The position numbers and the translations under genes were made by a program. From the NCBI RefSeq assembly GCF_004801285.1, contig NZ_SSNY01000007.1, positions 1-64,000 of the forward strand: a stretch of 64,000 nucleotides of DNA, given 5' to 3'. The notes below the pieces were generated by a model. That model was given only the letters and a program-made list of their open reading frames with translations, was not told the origin of the DNA and searched no databases. The DNA is from Ollibium composti. GTDB lineage: Bacteria; Pseudomonadota; Alphaproteobacteria; Rhizobiales; Rhizobiaceae. Shown here one piece after another: positions 9,678 through 18,681 of this stretch. Each line of letters starts with the position of its first letter. Position 1 is the first letter of the stretch.

Positions 9678-10880
9678 CTATAGTCTTTGCCCGTCCTGTA
9701 GCTTGCCAGGGTCAGCGGGACGACCAGCGCCGACTATCTCTTCTTGCTCGCGTAAATAGGGTGTTTGCCGAATTTTACTGGGTTGTTGACCCTTTATTTT
9801 TCTCGACTTTCCGGATTTTTCCATAAAGGGCTGCTCAACTGAGATGTGAATAAGAACTGATAGAAGATATGAGATCAAAAGCGCGAGCCCAACCGCTTCG
9901 TACGAACTCGCATCGTTATCAATCGCCCAGTACATAACTGCATAGCCTGTAAGAGCATGCACGACATATAACGGATAACTGATATCAGCGAGATGGGAAA
10001 GGATGATGTTGGAGTAGATTCTCGCCCGAGTTCTAAACCCTATGGAGAAGATAAGTATTGCTAGGATATAACCTCCGACCAATTGCCAATTATAAACGGT
10101 TCGGTCAGAACAAAGCCACACGGCAATCACCAGAGCGGTGATGGCGCTGTTTACGACAGAGAATTCAAGTCGCGTAAGACAACCAATGAATAATAGGTGA
10201 TAACTGACCCCAATGATTAATAACAGGGACGCCCAGAACTGTACCCCGGTGTTACCGACGGTGTTGTAAAAACCTGCTCGCAAGCTAAATATACTTGCAA
10301 CAGAGGCGCCAGAGACGATCAATGCTGCAGTGATTAATGTACGAGGGCCGCTAAAGGCCAGCCTGGTTCCGAGTAAGGCCACGATCAGGTAAAAGACTAA
10401 CTCTATTTCAAGTGTCCAGCTGATACCGTCGATTCTAGAATAACCTAGGATGCCTCGTGTCAGAATTCCATAATGAGATAGGATATGGGGGACTGAGTAT
10501 CCAAAGTCAGTGCCACGATATCGCGTGATGACCCATATTGAGAAAACAACGAGACTGAAGCCGGCAGCATATGTTGGGAAAATTCGGAACGCCCGTCGTT
10601 TGAGGAACCCTAACATTCCCCCTGAAGCAATGGAGAACGGAATTACAAATCCGCTTATAATGAAAAATATACCTACGCCAAACTGACCCAAGAGCACGTC
10701 GTAGTCCGCGATGTATTTAGCGGGACCGGTTACAGAGGGCAATGTTGGCAATGCAGGGACATGCAGGAGGTCTGCGATTCCTGTGTGGTATTGGAAGAAA
10801 ATCCCACATTAGTGAGCCAAGACAACAGAGAAAGCAGCAACGCCTCTAAGCATATGGGCAAATTCAATTCTCTTCGACAA
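9678..10880 (-). pseudogene. Acyltransferase-3 (OafA-like) gene interrupted by a stop at codon 24
   Basis: This is a polytopic AT3 acyltransferase of the type that O-acetylates surface glycans. From TTG 10880, with AAGGA upstream, the frame reads MSKRIEFAHMLRGVAAF, then SVVLAH, then TAA (10811-10809). It resumes at once in the same frame with CGIFFQYHTGIADLL and continues to 9678 with normal AT3 features ('GVGIFFIISGFVIPF', 'WTLEIELVFYL'). 'RGVAAFSVVLAH' is the family's RG..A...V..H motif, whose His is needed for activity, so the stop replaces a single residue (probably Tyr). A remaining start at TTG 10751 would give a 357-residue protein lacking that His. GC is low. It could be a true pseudogene or a sequencing error. 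Confidence 0.8.
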
Positions 10881-11214
10881 TGCTGCGTTCCTTGTGCCGG
10901 CAGGTTGAATCCGTACGAATCGGTAAATAGACAATCTGTCCGTAAGGACGGAGATTGAAGCCCGGTCGCGGTTCTATGTGCCAGGGTGATTATCGAACCT
11001 ACTACCGCTCATTGGAACTGTAGCTTTTCGAGCCTATCTCCTGCGCGGCGGTTTGCAAGTGCGAAGTAGGTTGTCCATGGCGACAGGGAAAGCAGCCGCT
11101 CGACCAATAACGGAATGCGTCTTCACTACGCGTGACCTGCTCCCCGTTTTGTCCGCGTTTATAAGTTAGCCCTGTTCACGTTTTTGAGGTGCTCGCCGTC
11201 TTTGGATCGCCCCG
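10881..11214. other. Gap between acyltransferase pseudogene and IS remnant
   Basis: I see no gene here. The stretch contains the upstream region of the minus-strand acyltransferase gene and then DNA leading into the truncated IS3-family element. A TGTTCACGTTTTTGAGG segment near 11173 lies just outside that element. No repeats or RNA genes were recognised. Confidence 0.3.
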
Positions 11215-11680
11215 GGCCGGAATTTCCGGGGTGTCTGGCTCAGGTGGCGGAAGCCGCCGATGAGCCTTTCATGAGCGAAATCGGTGGCTTGTTGCCGATC
11301 GCGCTGTGGGGTCGGACGGTATTGTAGTCCTTACGCCATTCCTCCATTTTCAAGCGGGCGTCGTCAAGCGTCAGGATCCCGTGGGCGTTGAGGCATTCGC
11401 TGCGGAACTTGCCGTTGAACGCCTCGATGAAGGCGTTGTCCGTTGGCTTGCCCGGCGCGAGAAGTCCAGTTCGACGCCACGCTGATAGGCCCACAAGTCG
11501 AGATCGCGGGAGATGAACTCCGATCCCTGGTCGACCCGGGTCGTCCTCGGATACCTCCGCGACGGGCGTTCCTTCATCCGCCTGGCGCAAAATGAATGCG
11601 ATCTGCGCCTCCGAGAACTTCGACTCTTCATGGAACTCTCCTTCTCCCGTCATCGGGATCATAATTGGAAAATTCCAGCT
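11215..11680 (-). mobile_element. Internally deleted IS3-family (IS407-like) element
   Basis: On the minus strand the first 25 or so codons of orfA ('KFSEAQIAFILRQADEGTPV') run straight into the last third of orfB ('RVDQGSEFISRDLDLWAY', 'PGKPTDNAFIEAFNG', ending 'PISLMKGSSAASAT'). About 700 bp of the normal element are missing between them. The orfB part is itself frameshifted near 11455-11465. Short GGAATTTCC-like motifs at 11219-11227 and 11668-11677 probably mark the two ends. It is close in sequence to the full element at 13537-14705. With both ends but no working transposase, it could only move if helped in trans. Confidence 0.75.
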
Positions 11681-11878
11681 CAGAACGGTCCGAAAAACCG
11701 GAGGCGCGTCAAGGTCAATATGAGAGAAAGTTGCAATCGAAGGGTGGGGCTACAGCCGGCGTTTTGGATTGCTTGGGTCGGCATCGTCATATCGTAGATA
11801 ATCAGGTAACTTCGCGTTGCAAACCGCTGTGGGCGGTATAAGGTCACGGGCCTGCAATTCTAAAGAGCGGCAGCAGGT

Positions 11879-13306
11879 TTGGGCTTGTTGCTGGCAAAAA
11901 ATCCGAGTGTTCGTGCTATGATCCAGCGAGACCCGCTGCGGCTTTGGATATCGAGAAACATCCAGCCTCTCGCTTTTCTGTCAGCCTATTTCGTTACCAT
12001 CGTTGCTGGTAATCTGATTTATGCCACGCCGTGGGGGGCAGCATCGCTGCGCGCCAGCGGACTCGATACCGCGTTGCTAACGTTTGAAAACACGTTCACG
12101 TTCGGTTTCTGGGCTCTGCTGCTCTGCCCGTTTGTAGTGACGCCGATAACTGTTTTCCTGACTCGCAAGGTGGCCGCGGTACCCCTGAATTGGGCGTCGT
12201 CGTTCGTGTCCGACCTGACGCCTGGCACGTATGCAGCGCTGACAGTGCTCTGTTATGCTTTCGTAGGTTATCGCTTCTGGCTAGCCGATGTCGCAGCCCT
12301 TTTCATCAGCGGCACCGATGCCGTTTCCTCCGTCGAGGCACGTTTCGAGATCCTCGATAGAATAGGCTATTTCACGCTTGTTACCCTTCAGTCCTTTTTG
12401 CCTTTCCTCGCGATTTACTCGCTTATTCGAGCCACGCGCGATAGGATTCTGTTCTGGATATTGGCAACGATTTTCAACACCACGATGATGTCAATTCTTC
12501 TGATCCTTCTCAACATGAAATGGCCCGTGCTGCTATTTTATATCGGTCTTGTCATGGCGGTTTTCGTGTATTCTGCGCGATGGGCCTACCTTAAAGCTGC
12601 CGTTGGAGCGATGCTGCTAGTGATAGCCTTCCTGATGGTCTCCACCTTTGTTTTCCGTCTCGCTCCCGCTTCGGGAGTCTCGACATCGGAGTTAGATGCA
12701 GCTAGAAATGCCACGACTTCTGAGGCGATTGCCACGACTTCTGAGGCGATTGCCACGACTTCTGAGGCGGCGGCCTCCCATGCGCCGGTCCTTCTGATCG
12801 TTGCCCTCAACCGCATGGCCGTCACTTATCCTTACTACTACCAAATCTTCACTAAGGAAGGTTCGGTCTGCGGCGGTCTTCTTGCCCAATTGCATTTCGG
12901 GCAAAAATGTCGCCCAAGCACGCTTGTTTACAGTCGGATTTTCCGTGCAGATGGTTTCGAGGGGCGCGGAACTTCCCCATCGTCGGTCCACGTATCAGGA
13001 TACGCTCTGGGAGGTTGGCCGATGGCCTTCTTCATGTTGATCAGTGCGTCAGTCATCCTTGGCGTCTTCGCTAGTCTTCCCCTAGACCACAGCGCGGTAG
13101 CGGGAACCGTCGCGATAGTGGGCGCGATGGCCGGGTATCATATGTCTCAACTACCGCTGGAAGGCGTGATCATCTTCGACCATGGCCTTCTATGGACGGC
13201 TCTTCTGCTACTGGTCATCTTAGTGTGGTCGGTGTATCGACGGCGTGACGTCCATAGTGGTCGCCAGTCCCTAAAGGGCATCGTTGACGGGGGCACGGTC
13301 GAATGA
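11879..13306 (+). CDS. Polytopic membrane protein, probable polysaccharide polymerase (Wzy-like)
   Basis: The protein has up to 475 residues and about ten to twelve hydrophobic segments, with a large extracytoplasmic loop (about 265-380). The layout, the low conservation and the position in a glycan island fit a Wzy polymerase, which joins repeat units on undecaprenyl diphosphate in the periplasm. No diagnostic motif exists, so this is inference. The start is uncertain: TTG 11879 is the longest, ATG 11918 the first ATG. The loop contains three tandem copies of a 7-residue unit 'ATTSEAI', encoded by a 21-bp DNA repeat. The gene is flanked by two related IS3-family elements. Confidence 0.6.
   Translation: MGLLLAKNPSVRAMIQRDPLRLWISRNIQPLAFLSAYFVTIVAGNLIYATPWGAASLRASGLDTALLTFENTFTFGFWALLLCPFVVTPITVFLTRKVAAVPLNWASSFVSDLTPGTYAALTVLCYAFVGYRFWLADVAALFISGTDAVSSVEARFEILDRIGYFTLVTLQSFLPFLAIYSLIRATRDRILFWILATIFNTTMMSILLILLNMKWPVLLFYIGLVMAVFVYSARWAYLKAAVGAMLLVIAFLMVSTFVFRLAPASGVSTSELDAARNATTSEAIATTSEAIATTSEAAASHAPVLLIVALNRMAVTYPYYYQIFTKEGSVCGGLLAQLHFGQKCRPSTLVYSRIFRADGFEGRGTSPSSVHVSGYALGGWPMAFFMLISASVILGVFASLPLDHSAVAGTVAIVGAMAGYHMSQLPLEGVIIFDHGLLWTALLLLVILVWSVYRRRDVHSGRQSLKGIVDGGTVE
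12710..12772 (+). repeat. 21-bp in-frame tandem repeat, three copies
   Basis: The units are 12710-12730, 12731-12751 and 12752-12772. The first two are identical (gccacgacttctgaggcgat + t); the third differs only in its last three bases. Each unit encodes A-T-T-S-E-A-I. The unit length is a multiple of three, so copy-number change would lengthen or shorten a periplasmic loop of the Wzy-like protein without shifting its frame. Confidence 0.95.
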
Positions 13307-13583
13307 GGAAAGAACCTAAGTGGTGAACCCGACCCATGCGGCGAGATCCCGCGCGTGGGCAAAGTTTGTGCAATCACCGACTGCAGCGATCATCGCCGTC
13401 GCGTGAGAGGGCCAATGCCCGGCGCCGACGACAGGCGCTTTGCACCAGAATCCGCACGAGCCAGTTCAACAAATTCACGATCGAGTGCCGCGATACGGCT
13501 GTTGATCTGCCTCCGCTAAATGCCCTCGAATCGGCTTAGAGTTTTCCGCGCCATTTTTCCTGGCTGGGAGAGGAGCGGAAGCG

Positions 13584-13850
13584 ATGAAGGCATCGCAATT
13601 TTCGGACGCGCAGAAAGCGTTCATCATCAAGCAGGGCGAAGACGGCACATCGGTAGCGGAGATCTGCCGGAAGGCCGGAATCAGCCAAGCGACCTACTTC
13701 AACTGGAAGAAGAAGTATTCCGGCATGATGCCGTCGGATATGAAGCGACTGCGCGAGCTGGAGCAAGAGAACGCCCGGCTGAAGAAGATCGTGGCGGACC
13801 TCAGCCTCGACAAGGAGATGCTGCAGGACATCGTCCGGCGAAAAATCTGA
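13584..13850 (+). CDS. IS3-family transposase OrfA
   Basis: This is an 88-residue DNA-binding subunit with an N-terminal helix-turn-helix ('SVAEICRKAGISQATYFNWK', about 19-38) and a leucine-zipper-like coiled coil ('RLRELEQENARLKKIVADL'). It recognises the IS ends. The stop at 13848-13850 follows a run of five A (13841-13845) on which ribosomes can slip back one base into orfB to make the OrfAB transposase, as is usual for the family. An AGGAGCGGAAGCG ribosome-binding region precedes the ATG. Confidence 0.9.
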   Translation: MKASQFSDAQKAFIIKQGEDGTSVAEICRKAGISQATYFNWKKKYSGMMPSDMKRLRELEQENARLKKIVADLSLDKEMLQDIVRRKI

Positions 13851-14689
13851 GGCCTGGCCGGAAGAGAACGCTGGTCGATGTGATGCGATCGGACTGGGCG
13901 ATCTCGATCCGCCGTGCCTGTGCGGCGATCGTGTTCGATCCGAAGACCTACCGATACAAGTCACGTCGGCCCGACCAGGCCGCTCTGGAGCAGCGGATGA
14001 GGGAGATTTGTCAGACCCGCGTGCGCTTCGGCTATCGGCGCGTGCATGTCCTGCTCAAGCGGGAGGGGTGGCCAATCAACCAGAAAAAGACATATCGGAT
14101 TTACAGGGAGTTGGGCATGCAACTCAGGAACAAGACGCCCAAGCGACGTGTGAAGGCAAAGTTGCGCGAGGATCGTGCCGAAGCCGTCGGCCCGAATGAC
14201 GTGTGGGCCATGGACTTCGTGCATGATCAGTTGGCGACCGGTCGCAAGGTTCGGGTTCTGACCGTGGTCGACACGTTCTCGCGCTACTCGCCCGTGCTCG
14301 ATCCACGGTTCAGCTATCGGGGCGAAGATGTGGTTGCCACGCTGGAGCGCGTCTGCTCACGCACTGGATATCCGAAGACGATCCGAGTGGATCAGGGATC
14401 GGAGTTCATCTCCCGCGACCTCGATCTGTGGGCCTACCAGCGTGGCGTCACGCTAGACTTCTCACGTCCCGGCAAGCCGACCGACAATGCCTTCATTGAG
14501 GCATTCAACGGCCGGCTGCGGGCTGAATGCCTTAGCGCCCACTGGTTCTTGAGCCTTGCGGATGCGGCGGAAAAGTTGGAGGCTTGGCGTAGAGACTATA
14601 ATGAGCAGCGGCCACACGGCGCGATCGGGAACAAGGTCCCGGCCGCGCTCATGAAATCGGCACACGCAACCAGCCCGTGTTGCCAATGA
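13841..14689 (+). CDS. IS3-family transposase OrfB (DDE integrase domain)
   Basis: This is the catalytic part of the transposase, read by -1 frameshift from orfA in the A-run or from an internal ATG at 13883. It has an HTH_21-like segment ('RFGYRRVHVLLKREG') and a complete rve DDE core: Asp in 'VWAMDFVHD', Asp in 'IRVDQGSEFIS' and Glu in 'DNAFIEAFNGRLR'. No internal stop is seen, so the element may still be active. Its C-terminal third closely matches the fragment in the truncated element at 11215-11680. Confidence 0.88.
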   Translation, partial: KNLRPGRKRTLVDVMRSDWAISIRRACAAIVFDPKTYRYKSRRPDQAALEQRMREICQTRVRFGYRRVHVLLKREGWPINQKKTYRIYRELGMQLRNKTPKRRVKAKLREDRAEAVGPNDVWAMDFVHDQLATGRKVRVLTVVDTFSRYSPVLDPRFSYRGEDVVATLERVCSRTGYPKTIRVDQGSEFISRDLDLWAYQRGVTLDFSRPGKPTDNAFIEAFNGRLRAECLSAHWFLSLADAAEKLEAWRRDYNEQRPHGAIGNKVPAALMKSAHATSPCCQ

Positions 14690-14738
14690 AGGCCGGAAAA
14701 CTCTAGCCCCCGCCGAGGGCGCATCGGGGAGCAGTCCA

Positions 14739-14789
14739 ATCAATCTAAGGACTCTCCTCAAAACCGGAGGGAACTTGGGGCGCAGGTCA
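14739..14789 (+). mobile_element. 51-bp end fragment of the IS3-family element found at 20292
   Basis: These 51 bases are the exact reverse complement of 20292-20342, the orfB-side end of the IS at 20292-21514. They end in the same terminal CAGGTCA. Only this end is present here; the rest of that element is missing. The two copies face each other across about 5.5 kb holding the flippase and glycosyltransferase genes. Confidence 0.9.
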
Positions 14790-14799
14790 CCCAGCTTGG

Positions 14800-15087
14800 T
14801 TGCCTTCCGATCTGCGTGATCCACTCCATGGCCAGCGCCACGGTAATGGTCTCTCCATGGACGGGCGTGGTCGCTGTATGGCCAACGCCTTCATCGAGCG
14901 GCCATGGCGCAGCCTCAAATACGAATGCGTCTTCCTCAGCGCCTTCGAGAGCGGAAGCGAAGCCCGCAACGGCATCAGCTCCCGGATCGACCTTTACAAC
15001 CAGCAACGACCGCACTCGACCTTCGGCGACAGGACGCCCGACGAGGTCTATGCTACGGCGGAAATGACGGAGCAATTGGCGGCGTAG
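14800..15087 (+). pseudogene. Remnant of an IS3-family OrfB C-terminus
   Basis: About 80 codons match the end of a different IS3-family OrfB: 'SMDGRGRCMANAFIERPWR', 'SLKYECVFL' and 'DLYNQQRPHSTFGDRTPDE'. The last catalytic Glu (in 'AFIERPW') and the C-terminal 'YN..RPHS' motif are present, but the HTH and both catalytic Asp regions are gone. The sequence after the stop (about 15088-15155, with 'gagcgggtcca'-like text) resembles the usual end of such elements. It abuts the 51-bp IS end fragment, so several insertions and deletions occurred here. Confidence 0.75.
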
Positions 15088-15299
15088 AAACCAACCCGAT
15101 CCACCTTAGCCAGGCCGCCGAACTGTCTCACCAAGCGGGTCCACCTCAAGTCTATGGTCAAGTCCCGACACAAAAAAATCATTCAAATCAGATCGTTAGC
15201 GTTTCTCATCAGACCTTTGCAAAGAGGGTCGCATAACTCAAACCAAATGACCTACGGAACCCCGGCGCGGGTAACACCTAACGGAAACACTCCCAAACT

Positions 15300-16577
15300 T
15301 TACAAATTACATGTCCTCAATCTAGCGCGCGACGCAAACGATGCAACGACGCCATAACACACGGCCGCAATGGTTTCGATCACGGCAAGAATGGACAACA
15401 GGACGGCTAAACTGAGCGGCGCATGAGTAATGATGAGGCATGTCGCCGCGATGATGCTAATCCCAAGGGTTAAGCAGTTTAGTCCAAAAATAAGATCACC
15501 CCGATTGGCGACCAACAGATAACCACCCATCGCGCTAGCGGACATCTTCGCAATCACGATCACGACGCCTGGCACGAGAATCTCCCATGTGTCCAAGTGC
15601 CCCCACGGTAACAGAAAATGCGCCAATCCTATGAGAATAGCAAAGCCCATTCCCGTTAGCACGCTCACCCCGGCAAAAAGTCGCGCATAAGTTCCGCTTG
15701 TTCGCCCACCCTCAAGAATGTGAGCAAGGCGAGGGACTGCAATGCCCTGCACGATCCCCCCGGGCACCAAAGCAACGGCAATGATCGAGACTACAATACC
15801 GAGCCGAGCCACGACCTGCGTATCGGCACCGGCCGCGGCCAGCCAGAGCACGGGTCCATTGTCGATTAACGAACGGGTCACCAACGACGCTCCTATGGGC
15901 AAAGCGAGGATAATAAGGGGACCTATCCCGCGTGGAGATGCAGTCGCGGCCGTTGCGTTGGCGCGATCACCGGATGTAACCGCATAGGGGCCAAATTCAG
16001 TTACCAGAACGCCGATACAAAGCGTCGCCTCTAGCACCCCGCGCGCAACCAACCAGCCGGTAATGTGGTTGCCTCCGGCGAGTTGGGCGCCGCCATATAC
16101 GACGGCTGCAAGCCCACAGCCCGCCGCGGATAAGGATGCCAACCTCGCATAATGCTGTCGCGACTGAACAACCGATGTTAGCAACAAGCGGAGCGCCATT
16201 AGAAGTGCTAATGCCGCCACTGCAGGAGTATAGATACCTATATAATTGCGTAGAAAACCGAGACGTACGGCGATCATGAAGCTGGCAACCGTGACGATAC
16301 CGAAGCAGAACACAGTAAGCAGGCAGAGTTTAATTAACTGGCGACGCTGCTGGTCGGTAGGAGCAATGCCTACCCGCACCAAGGCAATCGAAGGCAACCC
16401 GAAACTGGCCATCAGTGCGCCGATCGCCGCGAGACTTTCGGCGATACGGACGATGCTGTAATCGGCGGCGCTCATTTGTGCCGCGGCAGTAAATTGTAGA
16501 AGGTAGATCGTGCCCTGAACACTGAGCAGGGCAATGCCGAACATAATTGTCTGGCGCAGCAGGCGTGAAGCCGGCAC
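15300..16577 (-). CDS. Polysaccharide flippase-like membrane protein (Wzx/MATE superfamily)
   Basis: This 425-residue protein has about twelve hydrophobic segments spread over its whole length, the layout of lipid-linked oligosaccharide flippases (Wzx). These move undecaprenyl-diphosphate repeat units to the periplasm. An N-terminal stretch with 'SAADYSIVRIAESLAAIGAL' resembles the first helices of polysaccharide_synt proteins. The GTG start (16577-16575) overlaps the TAG stop of the upstream glycosyltransferase gene by one base, so the two are translationally coupled. The family call rests on topology and context and is better supported than any substrate. Confidence 0.75.
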   Translation of the reverse strand: MPASRLLRQTIMFGIALLSVQGTIYLLQFTAAAQMSAADYSIVRIAESLAAIGALMASFGLPSIALVRVGIAPTDQQRRQLIKLCLLTVFCFGIVTVASFMIAVRLGFLRNYIGIYTPAVAALALLMALRLLLTSVVQSRQHYARLASLSAAGCGLAAVVYGGAQLAGGNHITGWLVARGVLEATLCIGVLVTEFGPYAVTSGDRANATAATASPRGIGPLIILALPIGASLVTRSLIDNGPVLWLAAAGADTQVVARLGIVVSIIAVALVPGGIVQGIAVPRLAHILEGGRTSGTYARLFAGVSVLTGMGFAILIGLAHFLLPWGHLDTWEILVPGVVIVIAKMSASAMGGYLLVANRGDLIFGLNCLTLGISIIAATCLIITHAPLSLAVLLSILAVIETIAAVCYGVVASFASRARLRTCNL

Positions 16578-17812
16578 TAAGACAGAGCCTTCAGGATACG
16601 GGCACCTACAACTTTCGCGGATTTATCGGTACTTAGCAAGCGCTCTCCAGCAGCAATCCTGGCTTCGATCTCGCTCGATCCAGCTGCCAATGCCTTCTCC
16701 AGACTAGTCGCCAAGGCAATTTCATCTTGTTCGTCCAACGCGAAGAAGCAGTTAAAATACTCAGGCGGAATGCCAGGCATTCTTGTTGAGAGGATAGGCA
16801 ATTTGCGTGTCATGTAGTCGAATAGCTTGGACGGAAACGAAAATTGCGCGCCCATCCACTGCGGGTCGCGAGGGTTGATAAGAAAATCTGCGGCGTCGAA
16901 TTCGCGTTGCAGCGCTTCACCGACTACAAACGGTTTGATCTTTATCCGCATATCTTGCGTCGCAAGTTGCTGTAGCGCCTCAAGGTCAGGGCCGCCGCCA
17001 ACGAGCACCAACTCAGCATCAAGATCAGGCCGGGCAGCAAACAACTGCACCACCCTATGGATGTGAGAAAAGCTGCCCGTATAAAGAATGCGGGGGCGGG
17101 CTTGACCTCGCGAGCGCGGGCGGCGGGATGAGGGCACAAATACGGGAGCGATCCCCTCAACAACATGGTATGGTAAGCTAGTCGGTAGCCATGATCGGGC
17201 GACGCCTTCGGTAATTGGGAAGGCGAAATCGACTTTCTCCATAAGATGCCGCAGGAGGCGATCATCCAAGCCTTTGATGGCACCGTGCAATCCCCGAGAC
17301 CGCTTGCCACTCATATGCAAGGGCAGATCGGGGATGAAAACCGCAACCGGCACACGATATAGCCGTTTCAGCCACAAGGCAGCTGCCACATAAGGGGTAT
17401 GCAGAGAATAGACAATAATGCCGTTGCGCCCTATCCCCCTACGAAGCATACGGCGACCGTGATAAAGGCTAGTTAGCAGCCTTATGCCAAGTTTCACCAG
17501 GGGAAGGTTAAGGGATGTGGCGAGCACGCCCGAAACGCCTCCGATGACCGTGGAAAATGGCGCCCCTATAACAACTAGGCGCTTGCAACGCGGGTATGAG
17601 GCGACCGGCAGTGCCCCGATGATGCGTATATTGGCGCCATTCGCAGCTAGGCCGTCGAGCAGAGCCATCTCGAAATTGACCGCCGACACCTGCGGCGTCG
17701 GATCACTGGAGAATGCCCGATCCAACTGCTCCCGGCCAGCCAAAAAGCCAAAGAAGAGGAACTGCGGACCCGGAACCGCCGGATGCTCTTGGGGACTGGC
17801 CAGAGACATCAT
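16577..17812 (-). CDS. GT4-type glycosyltransferase
   Basis: This 411-residue GT-B fold enzyme has an N-terminal acceptor domain and a C-terminal nucleotide-sugar domain. The C-terminal half starts with 'ILYTGSFSHIHRVVQL' and contains 'AELVLVGGGPDLEALQQL' and 'FPSKLFDYMTRKLPIL', the E/D-containing sugar-nucleotide loop of GT4 enzymes. The donor and acceptor cannot be read from the sequence; by context it adds a sugar to the lipid-linked repeat unit. It is the first full gene of a two-gene minus-strand unit with the flippase. A 37-codon frame just upstream overlaps its ATG. Confidence 0.8.
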   Translation of the reverse strand: MMSLASPQEHPAVPGPQFLFFGFLAGREQLDRAFSSDPTPQVSAVNFEMALLDGLAANGANIRIIGALPVASYPRCKRLVVIGAPFSTVIGGVSGVLATSLNLPLVKLGIRLLTSLYHGRRMLRRGIGRNGIIVYSLHTPYVAAALWLKRLYRVPVAVFIPDLPLHMSGKRSRGLHGAIKGLDDRLLRHLMEKVDFAFPITEGVARSWLPTSLPYHVVEGIAPVFVPSSRRPRSRGQARPRILYTGSFSHIHRVVQLFAARPDLDAELVLVGGGPDLEALQQLATQDMRIKIKPFVVGEALQREFDAADFLINPRDPQWMGAQFSFPSKLFDYMTRKLPILSTRMPGIPPEYFNCFFALDEQDEIALATSLEKALAAGSSEIEARIAAGERLLSTDKSAKVVGARILKALS

Positions 17813-17922
17813 TGGCGGCCAAATGCAACTGAACCGGCGACGGTCGATACATCGACATTACCATCCAGCTGGGACGTGAGCTCAGCTGCCGCTTCTGCGG
17901 TCGATGACGTTTGAATATTCAT
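17809..17922 (-). CDS. Possible 37-residue small ORF coupled to the glycosyltransferase
   Basis: From ATG 17922 the frame reads MNIQTSSTAEAAAELTSQLD and GNVDVSTVAGSVAFGRQ, then TGA, which overlaps the glycosyltransferase ATG as ATGA. The product matches nothing I know. It could be a leader peptide aiding translation of the next gene, or the end of a gene whose front was lost to the neighbouring IS21 remnant. The ribosome-binding site is weak. Confidence 0.3.
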   Translation of the reverse strand: MNIQTSSTAEAAAELTSQLDGNVDVSTVAGSVAFGRQ

Positions 17923-17999
17923 AAGCCATCTTACTCTTGTTGCGAATGCCGGGCGGTATATAAACCACTAGGGCATCCTCACGCCAGCGCCAAACCAAG

Positions 18000-18477
18000 C
18001 ACCTGGCCGATTACATCGCAGGTCTTATCCGCTTCCATGCCCAGCAATGTCGAATGGGCTATGCCGACCGCATCGTCGTCCGCCAGGACGCCTCATCGTC
18101 GACGAGCACGCCCGTTCCTTCGGGCGCGGCGAGACGGTCTGGCACTACGTCCGGGCCCTTGCTCGAAAGCTCGAAACGCTACGCAACGGCGCACCGTTCC
18201 GGAATTGGCCTCTGCCATCGGCCACAGAGAAGGTCCGCCGCAAACTCAAGGACGCCGACGACGGCGACCGGCAGATGGTCGCCATCCCGGCCACGGTGGT
18301 CTCCGACGGGATCGAGGCCATCGAGATGGCCTGCCAAGAGGCGCTCGACCAGAACGTCTGCTCGTTGGCAGTCATCCTCAGCATCCTGGCCCACCGCCGC
18401 GATCCGGCGCCGGCGATGACCGTGCTCACTCCGGACGCAGTACGCCTGAAGCATGAGCCGTAGGCCGACTGTGCCCG
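18000..18477 (+). pseudogene. IS21-family IstA remnant (C-terminal part, frameshifted)
   Basis: The sequence encodes the end of an IS21 IstA transposase. 'GYADRIVVRQDA' is in one frame; after a shift near 18095, 'IVDEHARSFGRGETVWHYV', 'ALARKLETLRNGAPFRNWPL' and 'LTPDAVRLKHEP' are in another (18047-18463). After the stop at 18461-18463 the text still reads 'ADCARYDSLRR', the usual IstA ending, so the stop is probably a further mutation. The N-terminal HTH and the DDE core are missing. Confidence 0.75.
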
Positions 18478-18504
18478 TTACGACAGCCTCAGGAGGGCAA
18501 ACTG

Positions 18505-18681
18505 ATGGAAAGGACGCAGGTTTTCGAACTGACGGGCACCTTGAAGCTCTACTTCATGCGCGGCGCCTATGACGAGATCATGGCCGCAGGGATCAAGCGT
18601 CAGCACGAGCCGCCGCGGATCGTCAGCGATCTCCTATCGGCGGAGATTATAGAGAAGCAGGCGCGCTCCATCAAATACTAG
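18505..18681 (+). pseudogene. IS21-family IstB remnant (N-terminal 58 codons)
   Basis: This frame reads MERTQVFELTGTLKLYFMRG and ends 'KQARSIKY', then TAG. The bases after the stop continue in frame as 'LTVAKLPLAK', matching the normal IstB text 'SIKYQLTIAKLPLAK', so a Gln CAG has become TAG. The remaining ATPase (AAA+) part is deleted by about 18740. It lies directly after the IstA remnant, as in an IS21 element. Confidence 0.8.

Larger units (their letters stand above)
13537..14705 (+). mobile_element. IS3-family (IS407-like) insertion sequence, apparently complete
   Basis: The element is about 1169 bp and is bounded by perfect 12-bp inverted repeats, tagagttttccg at 13537-13548 and its complement at 14694-14705. 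It carries orfA and orfB in overlapping frames as in IS3-family elements. The bases flanking the two ends do not show an obvious short target duplication, so it may have recombined after insertion. Confidence 0.8.
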
